Positions 25,089 through 33,664 of a stretch of DNA of 64,000 bases are shown piece by piece (positions within the stretch are counted from its first letter, which is position 1; each line of letters begins with the position of its first letter). Below the pieces are notes generated by a model. It did no database searches. It saw only the letters and a program-made list of their open reading frames with translations, and was not told where the DNA came from. Both the position numbers and the translations under genes were made by a program. This stretch comes from Candidatus Hydrogenedentota bacterium (lineage in GTDB: Bacteria; Hydrogenedentota; Hydrogenedentia; Hydrogenedentales; SLHB01), in NCBI GenBank assembly GCA_019695095.1, contig JAIBAQ010000006.1, positions 1-64,000 of the forward strand, given 5' to 3'.

Positions 25089-27320
25089 CTATGCCCCCCA
25101 CCCCATCCACGTGGTCGCGTGGTATGTGACCATCGCGCCGACGTAAGCCAACGTGGTCATATAGGCGAAGGTGAACAGCGGCCACCGGAGCGAGCGGGTC
25201 TCGCGGCGGATAATGGCAAGCGTGGCGCCGCACTGACAGCACAGCGCAAAGAAGACCATGATCGACAGCGCGACAGGGATGTTGAACAGTTTTGTTCCGT
25301 CCGGGCGCTCCACAGTTTGAAGCACAGTCCGAAGATTGTCCGAATTCTCATCGACTTCGCCGCCGATATAGAAGATGGTGCCCATGGTCGCAATGACGAC
25401 CTCGCGCGCGGGGAACGACGAGATGGCGGCCATGCCGATGCGCCAATCCCATCCCAGCGGGGCCACCGCCGGCTCTATTGCGTGACCCATCGCTGCCAGA
25501 TAGCTGTTGTGGATGTGCGCGCCACTCTCCTCGTTGTCAATCGCCTTGACGGCCTCTTCGCGTTCCGTATCGCTCATCACGGCGTGTTCCAGCGCGGCGC
25601 GCTTTTGATCGAACTCTTGCGTGATACTTTGCGAATGCGGGAAGTACGAAAGCGCCCACACGATGATGCTGATCGAGAGAATGATCGTGCCCGCGCGCCA
25701 CAGGAACTCCCGGCCCTGCGTGTAGACTTTCCGGCCCACGGTGCCCCACTGCGGCAGCTTGTACGAAGGCAATTCCAGCAAGAACGGCGGGGTGTCGCCC
25801 TTGAGCAAGGTTTTCTTCACGATCCAAGCCACGGGGATGGCGATGGTGATTCCAAGGCAATACATGAGGAATAGCGTCAGTCCCTGCAAGCCGATGAGGC
25901 CGCCCGCGATTTTGTGCGCGGGAATGAACGCGGCAATCATTACCGTGTAGACCGGCAAGCGCGCCGAACAACTCATCAGCGGAGCAACGAGGATGGTCGC
26001 AAACCGGTCGCGGCGGTTGGCGATGGTGCGCGTGGCCATGATGCCTGGAATTGCGCACGCGAAACTGGACAACAGCGGGATGAACGATTGGCCCGATAGA
26101 CCGCACTTACTGAGCAGCCGGTCCATCAGAAACGCGGCGCGCGCCATGTAACCGCAGTCTTCGAGAATGGCGACGAACAAGGTAAGGATGAGGATCTGCG
26201 GGACGAAGATGACCACGCTTCCGACGCCCGCGATGATACCGTCGACGATGAGGCTTTTCAGCACGCCATCGGACATGTGACCGCCGACCCAGTCGCCCAG
26301 TCCGCCAAACGTCGCATCCACCAAGTCCATAATTGGGGAGGCCCACGCGAAGATGGCTTGGAACACCGTGGCCATAAGCAAAGCGAACAGGAGCGTACCG
26401 TAGACTTTGTGAGTCAAGTACGTGTCAATTTTGTCCGAGGTTGTTGTGATGCGAGTCGAAGGTTTGCGCACGCCGGCAGACACGATGCGCCGGATCCACG
26501 CGTAGCGGCTGCGCGCTTCGACCGCCGCCAGGGATCCATTGAACCCGACGCGCGTGCGCCGTTCGTCGAGGGGCGCGCCCAGGAGATCGGGCACGCGGTG
26601 CTTCAAGCGTTGTTCGGCATATCCGCCGCGGTCGACCAGCAATCGGAACGCTTCCATGTTCTGGACCGGCCGGCCCAGGGTATCGCGGCGCGCGTTGAGT
26701 TCCTTCTCAAGCGCTGCCACTTCATCCAATAGCGCTTTCGGATACTCGGGACCGTCAATCGAATCCGAGCGTCCCCGGCACACGGCTTCGATTACCGCTT
26801 GCTTCAAGGAGTCGATCCCGATGCGTTTGTGCGCGCAAATGGGAACAACCGGTGCGCCGATCTCGCGAGCGAGGGTCTCGGCGTCGACGACGATTTGCCG
26901 CTTCTCGGCGAGGTCCGTCATGTTCAACGCGATGACAATTGGTTTGCCAAGTTCTTTGACTTGGGACACCAAGTAGAGATTCCGCTCAAGGTTGGTCGCG
27001 TCTACCACGGCCAAGACGGCGTCGACGGGCTTTTCTCCCGACTGCTGACCGAGCAACACGTCCACCACGATCATTTCATCGGGAGAGCGCGCGGCAAGGC
27101 TGTAGGTGCCGGGGAGGTCGATCAACTGGGCCGTGCATCCCCCGGCTTTCATCTGACCGCTCTTGCGTTCCACGGTTACGCCGGGGTAATTGCCCGTGAC
27201 TTGATTGAGGCCGGTGAGGGCATTGAACAAGGTCGTTTTGCCGACGTTGGGATTGCCCACCACGGCGACAACGCCCACAGAACGGGATGTGCCGGATTCG
27301 GGTTCCATGGTCTTCAACAT
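25089..27320 (-). CDS. feoB: Ferrous iron transporter B
   Basis: A 743-residue inner-membrane Fe(II) transporter. The N-terminal G domain has G1 (GNPNVGKTT), switch I (NYPGVTVERKSG), G3 (DLPGTYSL) and G4 (NMTD). A helical linker (about 170-290) leads to the gate regions and a C-terminal membrane domain with Cys-containing segments (SSFACAIPGIMATR; FFALCCQCGATLA). The ATG overlaps the feoA stop by 7 bases (ATGTTGA), a common translational coupling. Confidence 0.97.
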   Translation of the reverse strand: MLKTMEPESGTSRSVGVVAVVGNPNVGKTTLFNALTGLNQVTGNYPGVTVERKSGQMKAGGCTAQLIDLPGTYSLAARSPDEMIVVDVLLGQQSGEKPVDAVLAVVDATNLERNLYLVSQVKELGKPIVIALNMTDLAEKRQIVVDAETLAREIGAPVVPICAHKRIGIDSLKQAVIEAVCRGRSDSIDGPEYPKALLDEVAALEKELNARRDTLGRPVQNMEAFRLLVDRGGYAEQRLKHRVPDLLGAPLDERRTRVGFNGSLAAVEARSRYAWIRRIVSAGVRKPSTRITTTSDKIDTYLTHKVYGTLLFALLMATVFQAIFAWASPIMDLVDATFGGLGDWVGGHMSDGVLKSLIVDGIIAGVGSVVIFVPQILILTLFVAILEDCGYMARAAFLMDRLLSKCGLSGQSFIPLLSSFACAIPGIMATRTIANRRDRFATILVAPLMSCSARLPVYTVMIAAFIPAHKIAGGLIGLQGLTLFLMYCLGITIAIPVAWIVKKTLLKGDTPPFLLELPSYKLPQWGTVGRKVYTQGREFLWRAGTIILSISIIVWALSYFPHSQSITQEFDQKRAALEHAVMSDTEREEAVKAIDNEESGAHIHNSYLAAMGHAIEPAVAPLGWDWRIGMAAISSFPAREVVIATMGTIFYIGGEVDENSDNLRTVLQTVERPDGTKLFNIPVALSIMVFFALCCQCGATLAIIRRETRSLRWPLFTFAYMTTLAYVGAMVTYHATTWMGWGA

Positions 27321-27544
27321 CCCTGTTCCACCTCGACGAAAGCCGCTTCCGCTTTGCGGAGAGAAAGATGATAGCCTTGAACGATGATTTCGATAGGGTC
27401 GCCCAGCGGGGCAATACGGACTACTTCCACTTCGGCGCCTTCAATGACGCCCATTTCCTGAAGCCGCTGATGAAGCGAACTGTCCCCAAGAAGACCCTGT
27501 ACGACGCCTCGGTCGCCGGGACGCAATTGATTCAATGTGTGCAT
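27314..27544 (-). CDS. feoA: FeoA, SH3-like iron transport protein
   Basis: A 76-residue cytoplasmic SH3-like protein that helps FeoB. The sequence shows the core pattern LRPGDRGVVQGLLG...LHQRLQEMGVIEGAEVEVVRIAPLGDP, then HLSLRKAEA near the end. It overlaps the feoB start by 7 bases and follows a second FeoA gene by 33 bases. Confidence 0.93.
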   Translation of the reverse strand: MHTLNQLRPGDRGVVQGLLGDSSLHQRLQEMGVIEGAEVEVVRIAPLGDPIEIIVQGYHLSLRKAEAAFVEVEQGC

Positions 27545-27577
27545 GGGTGTGTTACTGCCGTTGACCGCTGTGCGCGC

Positions 27578-27898
27578 CTACACCCACTCCGCGCGTTCGG
27601 CGTAGTGATGCGGCTTTGAGGTCTCCGACGGTATGGGTACTTCGAGGAACTCGGCGGGCAACTGCGGGCGCACGGTGACGCGCGCGGCGTCTTCGCCACG
27701 AAGACAGAATCGCGATTCGCCCACTTCCAGAATCATCGGAGAACCGGCCCGCGCGACGCGCACCGGCGCTCCGGGAACCATTCCCAACTCCCTCAGACGC
27801 GCGCATAATGCCGTGTCCGCGGTCATCTCCACGACTTCAACTTCTTCCCCCGACCCACAATCGGTAAGCGGAAGGGTGAACAGGTCCGAATCCTCCAT
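27578..27898 (-). CDS. Second FeoA-domain protein
   Basis: A 106-residue FeoA paralogue with the same fold: LTDCGSGEEVEVVEMT, LCARLRELGMVPGAPVRVARAGSP, FCLRGEDAARVTV. A short C-terminal extension (about 20 residues) is absent from the 76-residue FeoA beside it. ATG 27898 is chosen; the frame is open to 27991 but the added residues do not resemble the family. Two FeoA proteins with one FeoB suggests division of work or a hetero-complex (inference). Confidence 0.85.
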   Translation of the reverse strand: MEDSDLFTLPLTDCGSGEEVEVVEMTADTALCARLRELGMVPGAPVRVARAGSPMILEVGESRFCLRGEDAARVTVRPQLPAEFLEVPIPSETSKPHHYAERAEWV

Positions 27899-27921
27899 GA
27901 ATCCTAACTCTCCCGGCCGGC

Positions 27922-27937
27922 AAACGCCCTGGCGTTT
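27922..27937 (-). promoter_or_regulatory. Hairpin between the regulator gene and feoA genes
   Basis: AAACGCC/GGCGTTT arms with a 2-base centre in the 98-base gap between the DtxR-family gene and the second feoA. It could be an RNA processing or partial termination point that sets regulator versus transporter levels (inference). Confidence 0.4.
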
Positions 27938-27996
27938 CCTGCCTTCAACAAGCGGAATGCAGAGCCTTAAAGCATGCGCTTGCGGCCCCATCTCCG

Positions 27997-28578
27997 TTAA
28001 TCGTGCGAACTTCTACCCAGCAGCTTGTCGTACGCCTCGCAGGAGATGTTCCCTGAAAGGCATTCACCCGACTCGCACAGGGGGCACTGTTCCACCGATT
28101 CGCAGCCCGGTTTGAAGCAGGCCATGACATCGTGGATCTTTGCCGCGCGCGACTCGTCGCTCAGGATATAGCGCATGAGCCACACCATGCGGCGGCCTGT
28201 TTCCAGGCTCATCAAGTGTTCCATTTTGCAGGCGTCAGAAAGCGCCACGTTGGGCGAAACGCCCAGCACTTCCTGGAAGAATTTCGATAGGATGCGGAAG
28301 TTGTGCTCCACGAGGCGGGCAATTTCCCGGCCTTCTTCGGTAAGCAGGAGGAAACGATTCGGGTCTTCCGTCACCCATCCCCGCTTCTTGAGCTGGGAGA
28401 TTGACATTGACGCTGCGCCGCGCGACACTTCGAGCATGCGGGACACATCTGTAACCCGGGCATAGCCGAATTCATCCTTCAAGGCGTCAATGGCCATAAG
28501 GTAGTGCGCCGCGGAGTGCGTGACGTCGTTCTTTTCGAACTCACGCCAGTATGTGGAGTCATTAATGGGCTTTGTCAT
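27997..28578 (-). CDS. DtxR/MntR-family metal-dependent repressor with Cys-rich tail
   Basis: A 193-residue regulator heading the feo operon. The N-terminal winged helix (about 20-80; VTDVSRMLEVSRGAASMSISQLKKRGWV) binds DNA, and the dimer/metal domain (about 85-155; VEHNFRILSKFFQEVLGV, ACKMEHLMSLETGRRM) has Cys, Glu and His in the usual metal-site places. The last ~40 residues hold six cysteines (C-x4-C-x5-C-x2-C-x4-C-x6-C) instead of the SH3 domain of long DtxR proteins. It is probably an iron sensor that represses its own operon; a perfect inverted repeat lies 14 bases upstream of its ATG. Confidence 0.9.
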   Translation of the reverse strand: MTKPINDSTYWREFEKNDVTHSAAHYLMAIDALKDEFGYARVTDVSRMLEVSRGAASMSISQLKKRGWVTEDPNRFLLLTEEGREIARLVEHNFRILSKFFQEVLGVSPNVALSDACKMEHLMSLETGRRMVWLMRYILSDESRAAKIHDVMACFKPGCESVEQCPLCESGECLSGNISCEAYDKLLGRSSHD

Positions 28579-28592
28579 GAGGTCGGCCTCTT

Positions 28593-28608
28593 GTTTAGCA
28601 TACTAAAC
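28593..28608. promoter_or_regulatory. Candidate operator for the DtxR-family regulator
   Basis: GTTTAG-CATA-CTAAAC is a perfect inverted repeat with a 4-base centre, much like known DtxR-family operators (TTTAGG/CCTAAA types). It lies just after the predicted transcription start, so binding would block transcription of regulator and feo genes. Confidence 0.7.
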
Positions 28609-28622
28609 CGCCGTTCAAAGGT

Positions 28623-28652
28623 ATTATAATCCGCTCACACCCCCTCCGTCAA
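28623..28652 (-). promoter_or_regulatory. Sigma-70-type promoter of the feo operon
   Basis: Minus strand: -35 TTGACG (28652-28647), 18-base spacer, -10 TATAAT (28628-28623). The start would be near 28615, with the operator from about +7 to +22. Confidence 0.8.
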
Positions 28653-28862
28653 GGTCTTTACCTAGTTCCTCTTTGGGCTGCTCCTATCAAACGCTAATTA
28701 TCCAAGCCCAAATGTCCGGTACTTCTCGACGGTGCTAATCGGAGAACAACGTGAAGGTGTGCCCTGCGGACTGCTTTTGGGTTCGTGACAATTCCGATTC
28801 TTGATACTTGGAATGGCATTCCATCCGGCAGTCCGTGAAGAGTCTATTCAGGGCGAAACGAA

Positions 28863-29213
28863 ATGATCGAGCGCGATTTGGCATCTCATAGCAAGCTCGG
28901 GGCATTGCGGGAAGGGTTCGCGCTGGAGACAGCCGCGCGCATGATCGGCAAGAGAGGCGAGGAGCTTTACTTCTGGTCGACCCACGCGGGCGCAGAGGTA
29001 GATCTCTTTTGGCAGAGTAGCGGCAAGAACTGGGCAATTGAGGTCAAGTACGCGGATGCGCCGAGTTTCACACCGTCCATGCAGAGCGCGCTGAAGGACC
29101 TGCAACTGGAACACCTCTGGGTCGTACATCCGGGAGACCGTGCATATCCTCTTGCGCAGAACGTCACTACGATTCCTTTGACGCACATTGGATACACCTG
29201 GCGCTACGCGTGA
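28863..29213 (+). pseudogene. Remnant of an AAA/DUF4143 protein (C-terminal domain only)
   Basis: A 116-residue frame matching the DUF4143 C-terminal half of large ATP-binding proteins: GALREGFALETAARMI, FWSTHAGAEVDLFW, AIEVKYADAPSF. These proteins normally have an N-terminal AAA ATPase with a Walker A loop, which is missing. The DUF4143 nuclease-like residues (E-V-D and E-V-K) remain. Probably the decayed 3' end of a lost gene; a free-standing small protein is less likely. Confidence 0.7.
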
Positions 29214-29268
29214 ATCTTTGCCGACCTGATGGGCGCTCCCTATAATGGCCCGATAAGGAGTACCCGCC

Positions 29269-31986
29269 ATGACATCTAGATGTAGCCTCGCTCTGCTTAT
29301 AGTGCTTTCCGCAGCATGCGCCGTCTGCGGTTTGGCGCATGCCCAGGATGAAGCCTTGATGACCCCGACGAATCTGCTCTGCGAATACCGCGTTAACCCG
29401 ATGGGGATCGACGCGACGCCACCGCGCTTGAGCTGGACACTGCAGTCCGACCGGCGAGGGGCAAAGCAGACCGCCTACCAGATTCTGGTGGCGTCTACGG
29501 AAGAGGGGCTTTCAAAGGATCAGGGCGACCTGTGGGACAGCGGAAAGGTCGCGTCGCCGAGTGGGACGTTGCAGCCGTTTGGCGGGGCGGCGTTGCAGTC
29601 GCGGCAGCGCTGCTTTTGGAAGGTGCGCGTGTGGGACGAGAACGATCGCGTTGGAGCTTGGAGCGAGCCTGCGCGCTGGAGCATGGGGCTGTTGAACGCC
29701 GCCGACTGGCAATGCTCGTATATCAAGTTCAACGAAGCGGACGGGGATCCGAATTGTCCGTGGATGCGGAAGACGTTCACGCTGGACTACCAGCCCTCCG
29801 ACGCGCGCGTGTATGTGAACACGCTCGGATACTACGAGTTGTACATCAACGGCGCCAAGATCGACGAAAATCCGATGACGCCCGCGCCAACGCAATTTTC
29901 GAAGCGGTCGTACTACCTCGTTCATGACGTCGCGAAGTACTTGAAGCCGGGAAAGAACTGCATCGGGCTCTGGATCTCGCGTGGATGGTTTGCGCCGGGT
30001 CTCTTTGGCGTCACACACAATGGGCCTATCGCGCGCGCACAGCTTGAAATCGGAGGACCGGACGGACAGAAACAGACGATTGGCACCGGGGCCGATTGGA
30101 AGACGCGGATGAGCAGCATTACCGTGCTTGGGAAGGGCAGTAGCGGGCATTACGGCGGCGAGAAGGTGGAGATGGTGAAATATGAGCCGGCATGGGCAAC
30201 GCCGGATTACGACGACAGTGCGTGGCTCGCTGTGCAAGTTGTGAACGATGTACCCGAGCATACGGTGTGCGCGCAGCGCGTGGGGCCGAACCGCGTGAGG
30301 AAGTCGTTTGCGCCGCGCGTCATCCGCCCCTTCGGCGAGAAGACGTGGCTCATCGATTTCGGCACCTGCCTGACGGGATCGTTCGATATTCGATTTGTGG
30401 CGCCCAAAGCGGGCGAGGAGGTCGCGTTCGACTTCTACGACAGCATCGCGAATGAAAACGATCTGCACAACTTCAGCCAGCGCGACGTGTACGTGAGCGA
30501 CGGAAAAACCGAAGGACATTTCGCCACGCACTTCAACTATCACGCTTATCGTTACGCGCGTGTGACGGGTATCGAGACTCCGCCGCGCGAGGAAGATGTT
30601 ACGGCGGGGTTGATCTACTCCGAGCACGAGCCGCTGACTACGTTTGCGTGCTCCAATCCGCTGCTGACCGATATCCACGACATGATCTTCTACACGTTCC
30701 AGTGCTTGAGCCTTGGCGGGAATCTCGTTGACTGCCCGCACATCGAGAGGCTGGGATACGGCGGCGACGGTCACGCGAGCACGCCTTCCATGCTGACAAT
30801 GTACAACTCTGGAGCGATGTATACCGGCTGGCTGGAACACTGGCAGGATTGTCAGCGCGAAGACGGCGATATGCCTCATACGGCGCCCAATACGGAGAAC
30901 GCGGGCGGCGGTCCGTTCTGGTGCGCGTTCATCATCGGCGCGTCGCGGCACGTGGCGACGTTGTACAACGATCATCGCATCCTGGAATCGAACTATCCGG
31001 CAATGCAGCGCTGGCTGGACGGGTATGTAGAGAGCCGGTGCAAGGACGATCTTCTAATGGGCTGGGAGAACAAACCCTATCGCAATTGGTACTTGGGCGA
31101 TTGGGCGCAGCCCGGACGCCTTGAGAAAGAACGCGAGAAGTCCACGCATCTCGTGAACAACTGCGTGCGAATCATGTGTTACGACTACATGGCGAGCATC
31201 GCCACGGAGTTGGGCAAAGCGGACGATGCCAAGCGCTACAAGGTCAAGGCCGACGCGTTGCGGCCCAAGGTTCACGCCAAGTTCTACGACGAAGCCAACG
31301 GCACCTATGCCGACGACACGCAGATCGATCTTGCGTATGCCCTGTTGGTCGACGTTGTTCCCGAGAATCTGCGCGGGCAGATGCTCAAGCGTCTTGAGGA
31401 TGACATTGTCGTGAAACGGCAGGGGCACCTGGATGTCGGACTGGTCGGAATCCCGATTCTTGTCGCATGCGCGTTGAAATACGACCGGAGCGACCTGATT
31501 TTCACGGTGCTGAATCAGGACACCTTCCCGGGTTACGGCCACATGTTGAAGAACGGCGCAACGACAACGTGGGAGCATTGGGACGGAGACCGTTCGCTTA
31601 TTCACAATTGCTACAACGGCATCGGCGTGTGGTTCTATCGCGGCCTGGCGGGCATTCTGCCCGACGCGGAGGCCGGCTTCGTGCGGCCCACCTTGCGACC
31701 GGCCATCGTTGGAGATCTGACCTGGGCACAGGCCCGCCAAGAGACGGTTGCGGGAACATTCGCCAGCCATTGGCGAGTCGAGCAGGGAAACCTGGTTTGG
31801 AACATCGAGGTTCCGCCCGGCGTCGAGTCTGCAACCGTGATGGTCCCCGCGAGCAAGGCGGACGCCGTGCAGGAATCGGGCAAACCGGCAGCGGAGAGCG
31901 AAGGGGTCAGCGCCAAGGGAATGCAAGGAGCGTACGCGGTTTTCGAAGTGAAGTCGGGAAAGTACGAGTTCACCGCGCCACGGTAG
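29269..31986 (+). CDS. Exported alpha-L-rhamnosidase (GH78), first copy
   Basis: A 905-residue enzyme with a signal peptide (LALLIVLSAACAVCGLAHA). The Bac_rhamnosid_N-type fibronectin-like part (about 30-150: NLLCEYRVNPMGIDATPPRLSW) is followed by beta domains and an (alpha/alpha)6 barrel (about 460-800). The acids that act in GH78 are present: Asp, Glu and Asp in DCPHIERLGYGGD, and Glu in GATTTWEHWDGD. It should release terminal alpha-L-rhamnose outside the cytoplasm. AAGGAG lies 8 bases before the ATG. An alpha/beta hydrolase gene follows, and a divergent paralogue is at 48.7 kb. Confidence 0.95.
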   Translation: MTSRCSLALLIVLSAACAVCGLAHAQDEALMTPTNLLCEYRVNPMGIDATPPRLSWTLQSDRRGAKQTAYQILVASTEEGLSKDQGDLWDSGKVASPSGTLQPFGGAALQSRQRCFWKVRVWDENDRVGAWSEPARWSMGLLNAADWQCSYIKFNEADGDPNCPWMRKTFTLDYQPSDARVYVNTLGYYELYINGAKIDENPMTPAPTQFSKRSYYLVHDVAKYLKPGKNCIGLWISRGWFAPGLFGVTHNGPIARAQLEIGGPDGQKQTIGTGADWKTRMSSITVLGKGSSGHYGGEKVEMVKYEPAWATPDYDDSAWLAVQVVNDVPEHTVCAQRVGPNRVRKSFAPRVIRPFGEKTWLIDFGTCLTGSFDIRFVAPKAGEEVAFDFYDSIANENDLHNFSQRDVYVSDGKTEGHFATHFNYHAYRYARVTGIETPPREEDVTAGLIYSEHEPLTTFACSNPLLTDIHDMIFYTFQCLSLGGNLVDCPHIERLGYGGDGHASTPSMLTMYNSGAMYTGWLEHWQDCQREDGDMPHTAPNTENAGGGPFWCAFIIGASRHVATLYNDHRILESNYPAMQRWLDGYVESRCKDDLLMGWENKPYRNWYLGDWAQPGRLEKEREKSTHLVNNCVRIMCYDYMASIATELGKADDAKRYKVKADALRPKVHAKFYDEANGTYADDTQIDLAYALLVDVVPENLRGQMLKRLEDDIVVKRQGHLDVGLVGIPILVACALKYDRSDLIFTVLNQDTFPGYGHMLKNGATTTWEHWDGDRSLIHNCYNGIGVWFYRGLAGILPDAEAGFVRPTLRPAIVGDLTWAQARQETVAGTFASHWRVEQGNLVWNIEVPPGVESATVMVPASKADAVQESGKPAAESEGVSAKGMQGAYAVFEVKSGKYEFTAPR

Positions 31987-32066
31987 TGACAGGTTTCGCG
32001 AATGACACAGGCCATAGGACGAATCGGTCGGATCCGATTGATCCGTCCCATCGAGGATCTAATTCC

Positions 32067-33095
32067 GTGAATCGCAGACAATTCATGCAAGCAGCCGCTG
32101 TGGCCGCGAGTGCAGTCGTAACCATGAAAGGGGAAGCGGTCATGCGATCATCTCCTGAGTTTGCGGAGTACCAGAAGAAGCGCCGCGAGGAGTTATGGTC
32201 GCTGCTGGGTGATCTGCCGGAGAAGCGTCCGCCAACGGCGAGACTGCTCTCTACGGAGCGCGGCAATGGGTTCACGCTTGAGCATCTTGTACTGGACCTC
32301 AACGGCATTCAACCGGTCCCGGCACTCATGCTGATTCCGGATCGCATCCAGAAGCCCGCGCCAGCGGTGCAATACATCCATTGGCACGGCGGCGACTACT
32401 TCGTGGGTAAGCAAGAACTGTTGAAGGGCACGAGCGCGATGCAGGCGTATGCGCCGGTGTACGCCGAGAAGGGCATTGTGGCGCTGGCCATCGACAGTTG
32501 GTGCTTCGGCGAGCGTGCGCCGTACCCGAACGAGGGGAGCCGTGGCGAGAGCGACACCTTCAAGGAAATGCTGTGGAAGGGCCAGGTCCTTTTCGGGATG
32601 ATGATGTTCGACGAATGGCAGGCGCTCAATTACCTGTGCACGCGGCCCGAAGTCGACACGAACCGAATCGGCAGTTTCGGGATTTCGATGGGGTCGACCA
32701 AATCGTGGTGGCTTGCCGCGATCGACGAACGCATTAAAGTCTGCATCGACCTTTGTTGCTTGACCGATTACGAAGCGTTGATCGCCGCAAAGGGGCTGTC
32801 GCACCACAGCATTTACTACTACGTGCCAAGCCTTTTGAAACACTTTCAGACCCACGAGATCAACGAACTCATCGTGCCGCGTCCGCGGCTAAGCCTGGAC
32901 GGCAGGCAAGACACGCTTACGCCACCGCAGGGCGTCGAACGCATCCGCGATTACTTGCTGCCGCTTTATCGCGAGTACGGCAAGGAAGAAGACTGCCGTA
33001 TCGAACTCTTCGATTGCGGACACAAGGAACTGCCGGAAATGCGCACGATTATTCTGGAATGGTTGGACAAGTACTTGGTAGATGCGCGCGGATAG
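32067..33095 (+). CDS. Exported alpha/beta hydrolase (acetyl-xylan-esterase/dienelactone-hydrolase-like)
   Basis: About 342 residues starting at GTG 32067; the frame is open upstream into the rhamnosidase end but the start fits the signal MNRRQFMQAAAVAASAVV, which resembles a Tat-type leader (N-R-R-Q-F). The hydrolase core has the nucleophile elbow GSFGISMGS, an Asp candidate in LSLDGRQDTLTPP, and His in FDCGHKELPE. It has the size and layout of carbohydrate acetyl esterases. Placed 80 bases after the rhamnosidase, it may strip acetyl groups from the same polysaccharide (inference). Confidence 0.82.
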   Translation: MNRRQFMQAAAVAASAVVTMKGEAVMRSSPEFAEYQKKRREELWSLLGDLPEKRPPTARLLSTERGNGFTLEHLVLDLNGIQPVPALMLIPDRIQKPAPAVQYIHWHGGDYFVGKQELLKGTSAMQAYAPVYAEKGIVALAIDSWCFGERAPYPNEGSRGESDTFKEMLWKGQVLFGMMMFDEWQALNYLCTRPEVDTNRIGSFGISMGSTKSWWLAAIDERIKVCIDLCCLTDYEALIAAKGLSHHSIYYYVPSLLKHFQTHEINELIVPRPRLSLDGRQDTLTPPQGVERIRDYLLPLYREYGKEEDCRIELFDCGHKELPEMRTIILEWLDKYLVDARG

Positions 33096-33132
33096 AATTA
33101 TCCCGAATGCAGTCCGTAGAACTCTTCGAGGA

Positions 33133-33417
33133 CTATCTGTAGGCGTCTTTTCGATTTTCGAGCGACACGATGGAGACGACTTTGGTTTCCTCGCTAACAA
33201 CGTAGAATAACCGGTAGTCGCCAAGGCGGTATCTCCAAGTGACCGGATCGTATCCGCGAAGCCTCTTGATATTGCCGCCGAAGTAGGGCTGCTTCCTGAG
33301 TTGTGGATATACGCGCGCCTTGAGCGTTGCTTCAAGCCGATTCCTGGTGGTTGAATCAAGCCGTTTCATGCAACGCGTGAACTCATCGGTCTCGAAAATC
33401 CTGAAGCTAGTCAACAA
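33133..33417 (-). CDS. RelE/ParE-family toxin
   Basis: A 94-residue basic protein with the RelE fold pattern: F-x-R-C-M-K-R-L, LKARVYPQLRKQPYFGGNIKRLRG, then WRYRLGDYRLFYVVSEETKVVSIVSLENRKDAYR. RelE-type toxins cut mRNA on the ribosome; ParE-type poison gyrase; the sequence does not decide between them. The start is TTG 33417 (TTG 33414 possible), overlapping the antitoxin stop by 11 bases. The module is AT-richer than its neighbours, a sign of transfer. Confidence 0.88.
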   Translation of the reverse strand: MLTSFRIFETDEFTRCMKRLDSTTRNRLEATLKARVYPQLRKQPYFGGNIKRLRGYDPVTWRYRLGDYRLFYVVSEETKVVSIVSLENRKDAYR

Positions 33418-33649
33418 AACGACCCCTACCCATTTGGGCGTCGCGATACCCTTTCTTCAGGCTCCGATTCAAAGCGGGGTTGCTTACGATTTCACCCATC
33501 TCAAATTCGTCCACAAACTCACTATCCTCGATGTAGCGCTTTGCGGCTGTTTCTATGAAGTTCGATAGAGGACGATTGTCGTCCTTGGCCATTTGTCGAA
33601 ACAGTCGGTACGTTTCGTCATCGAGTCGCAACGTAACGGTCTTCGGCAT
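33407..33649 (-). CDS. Ribbon-helix-helix antitoxin
   Basis: An 80-residue protein with an N-terminal RHH DNA-binding domain (PKTVTLRLDDETYRLFRQMA...LSNFIETAAKRYI) and a short C-terminal part for toxin binding (about 50-80). ATG 33649, with a GAGGTG site just upstream, is preferred over the longer frame to 33712. It is cotranscribed with the toxin and should repress its own promoter. Confidence 0.88.
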   Translation of the reverse strand: MPKTVTLRLDDETYRLFRQMAKDDNRPLSNFIETAAKRYIEDSEFVDEFEMGEIVSNPALNRSLKKGYRDAQMGRGRFVD

Positions 33650-33664
33650 AGAGACACCTCGCAT

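Noticed and set aside
29512-30975. 487-codon minus-strand frame across the first GH78 gene
   Set aside because: Antisense shadow; GH78 catalytic motifs are on the other strand.
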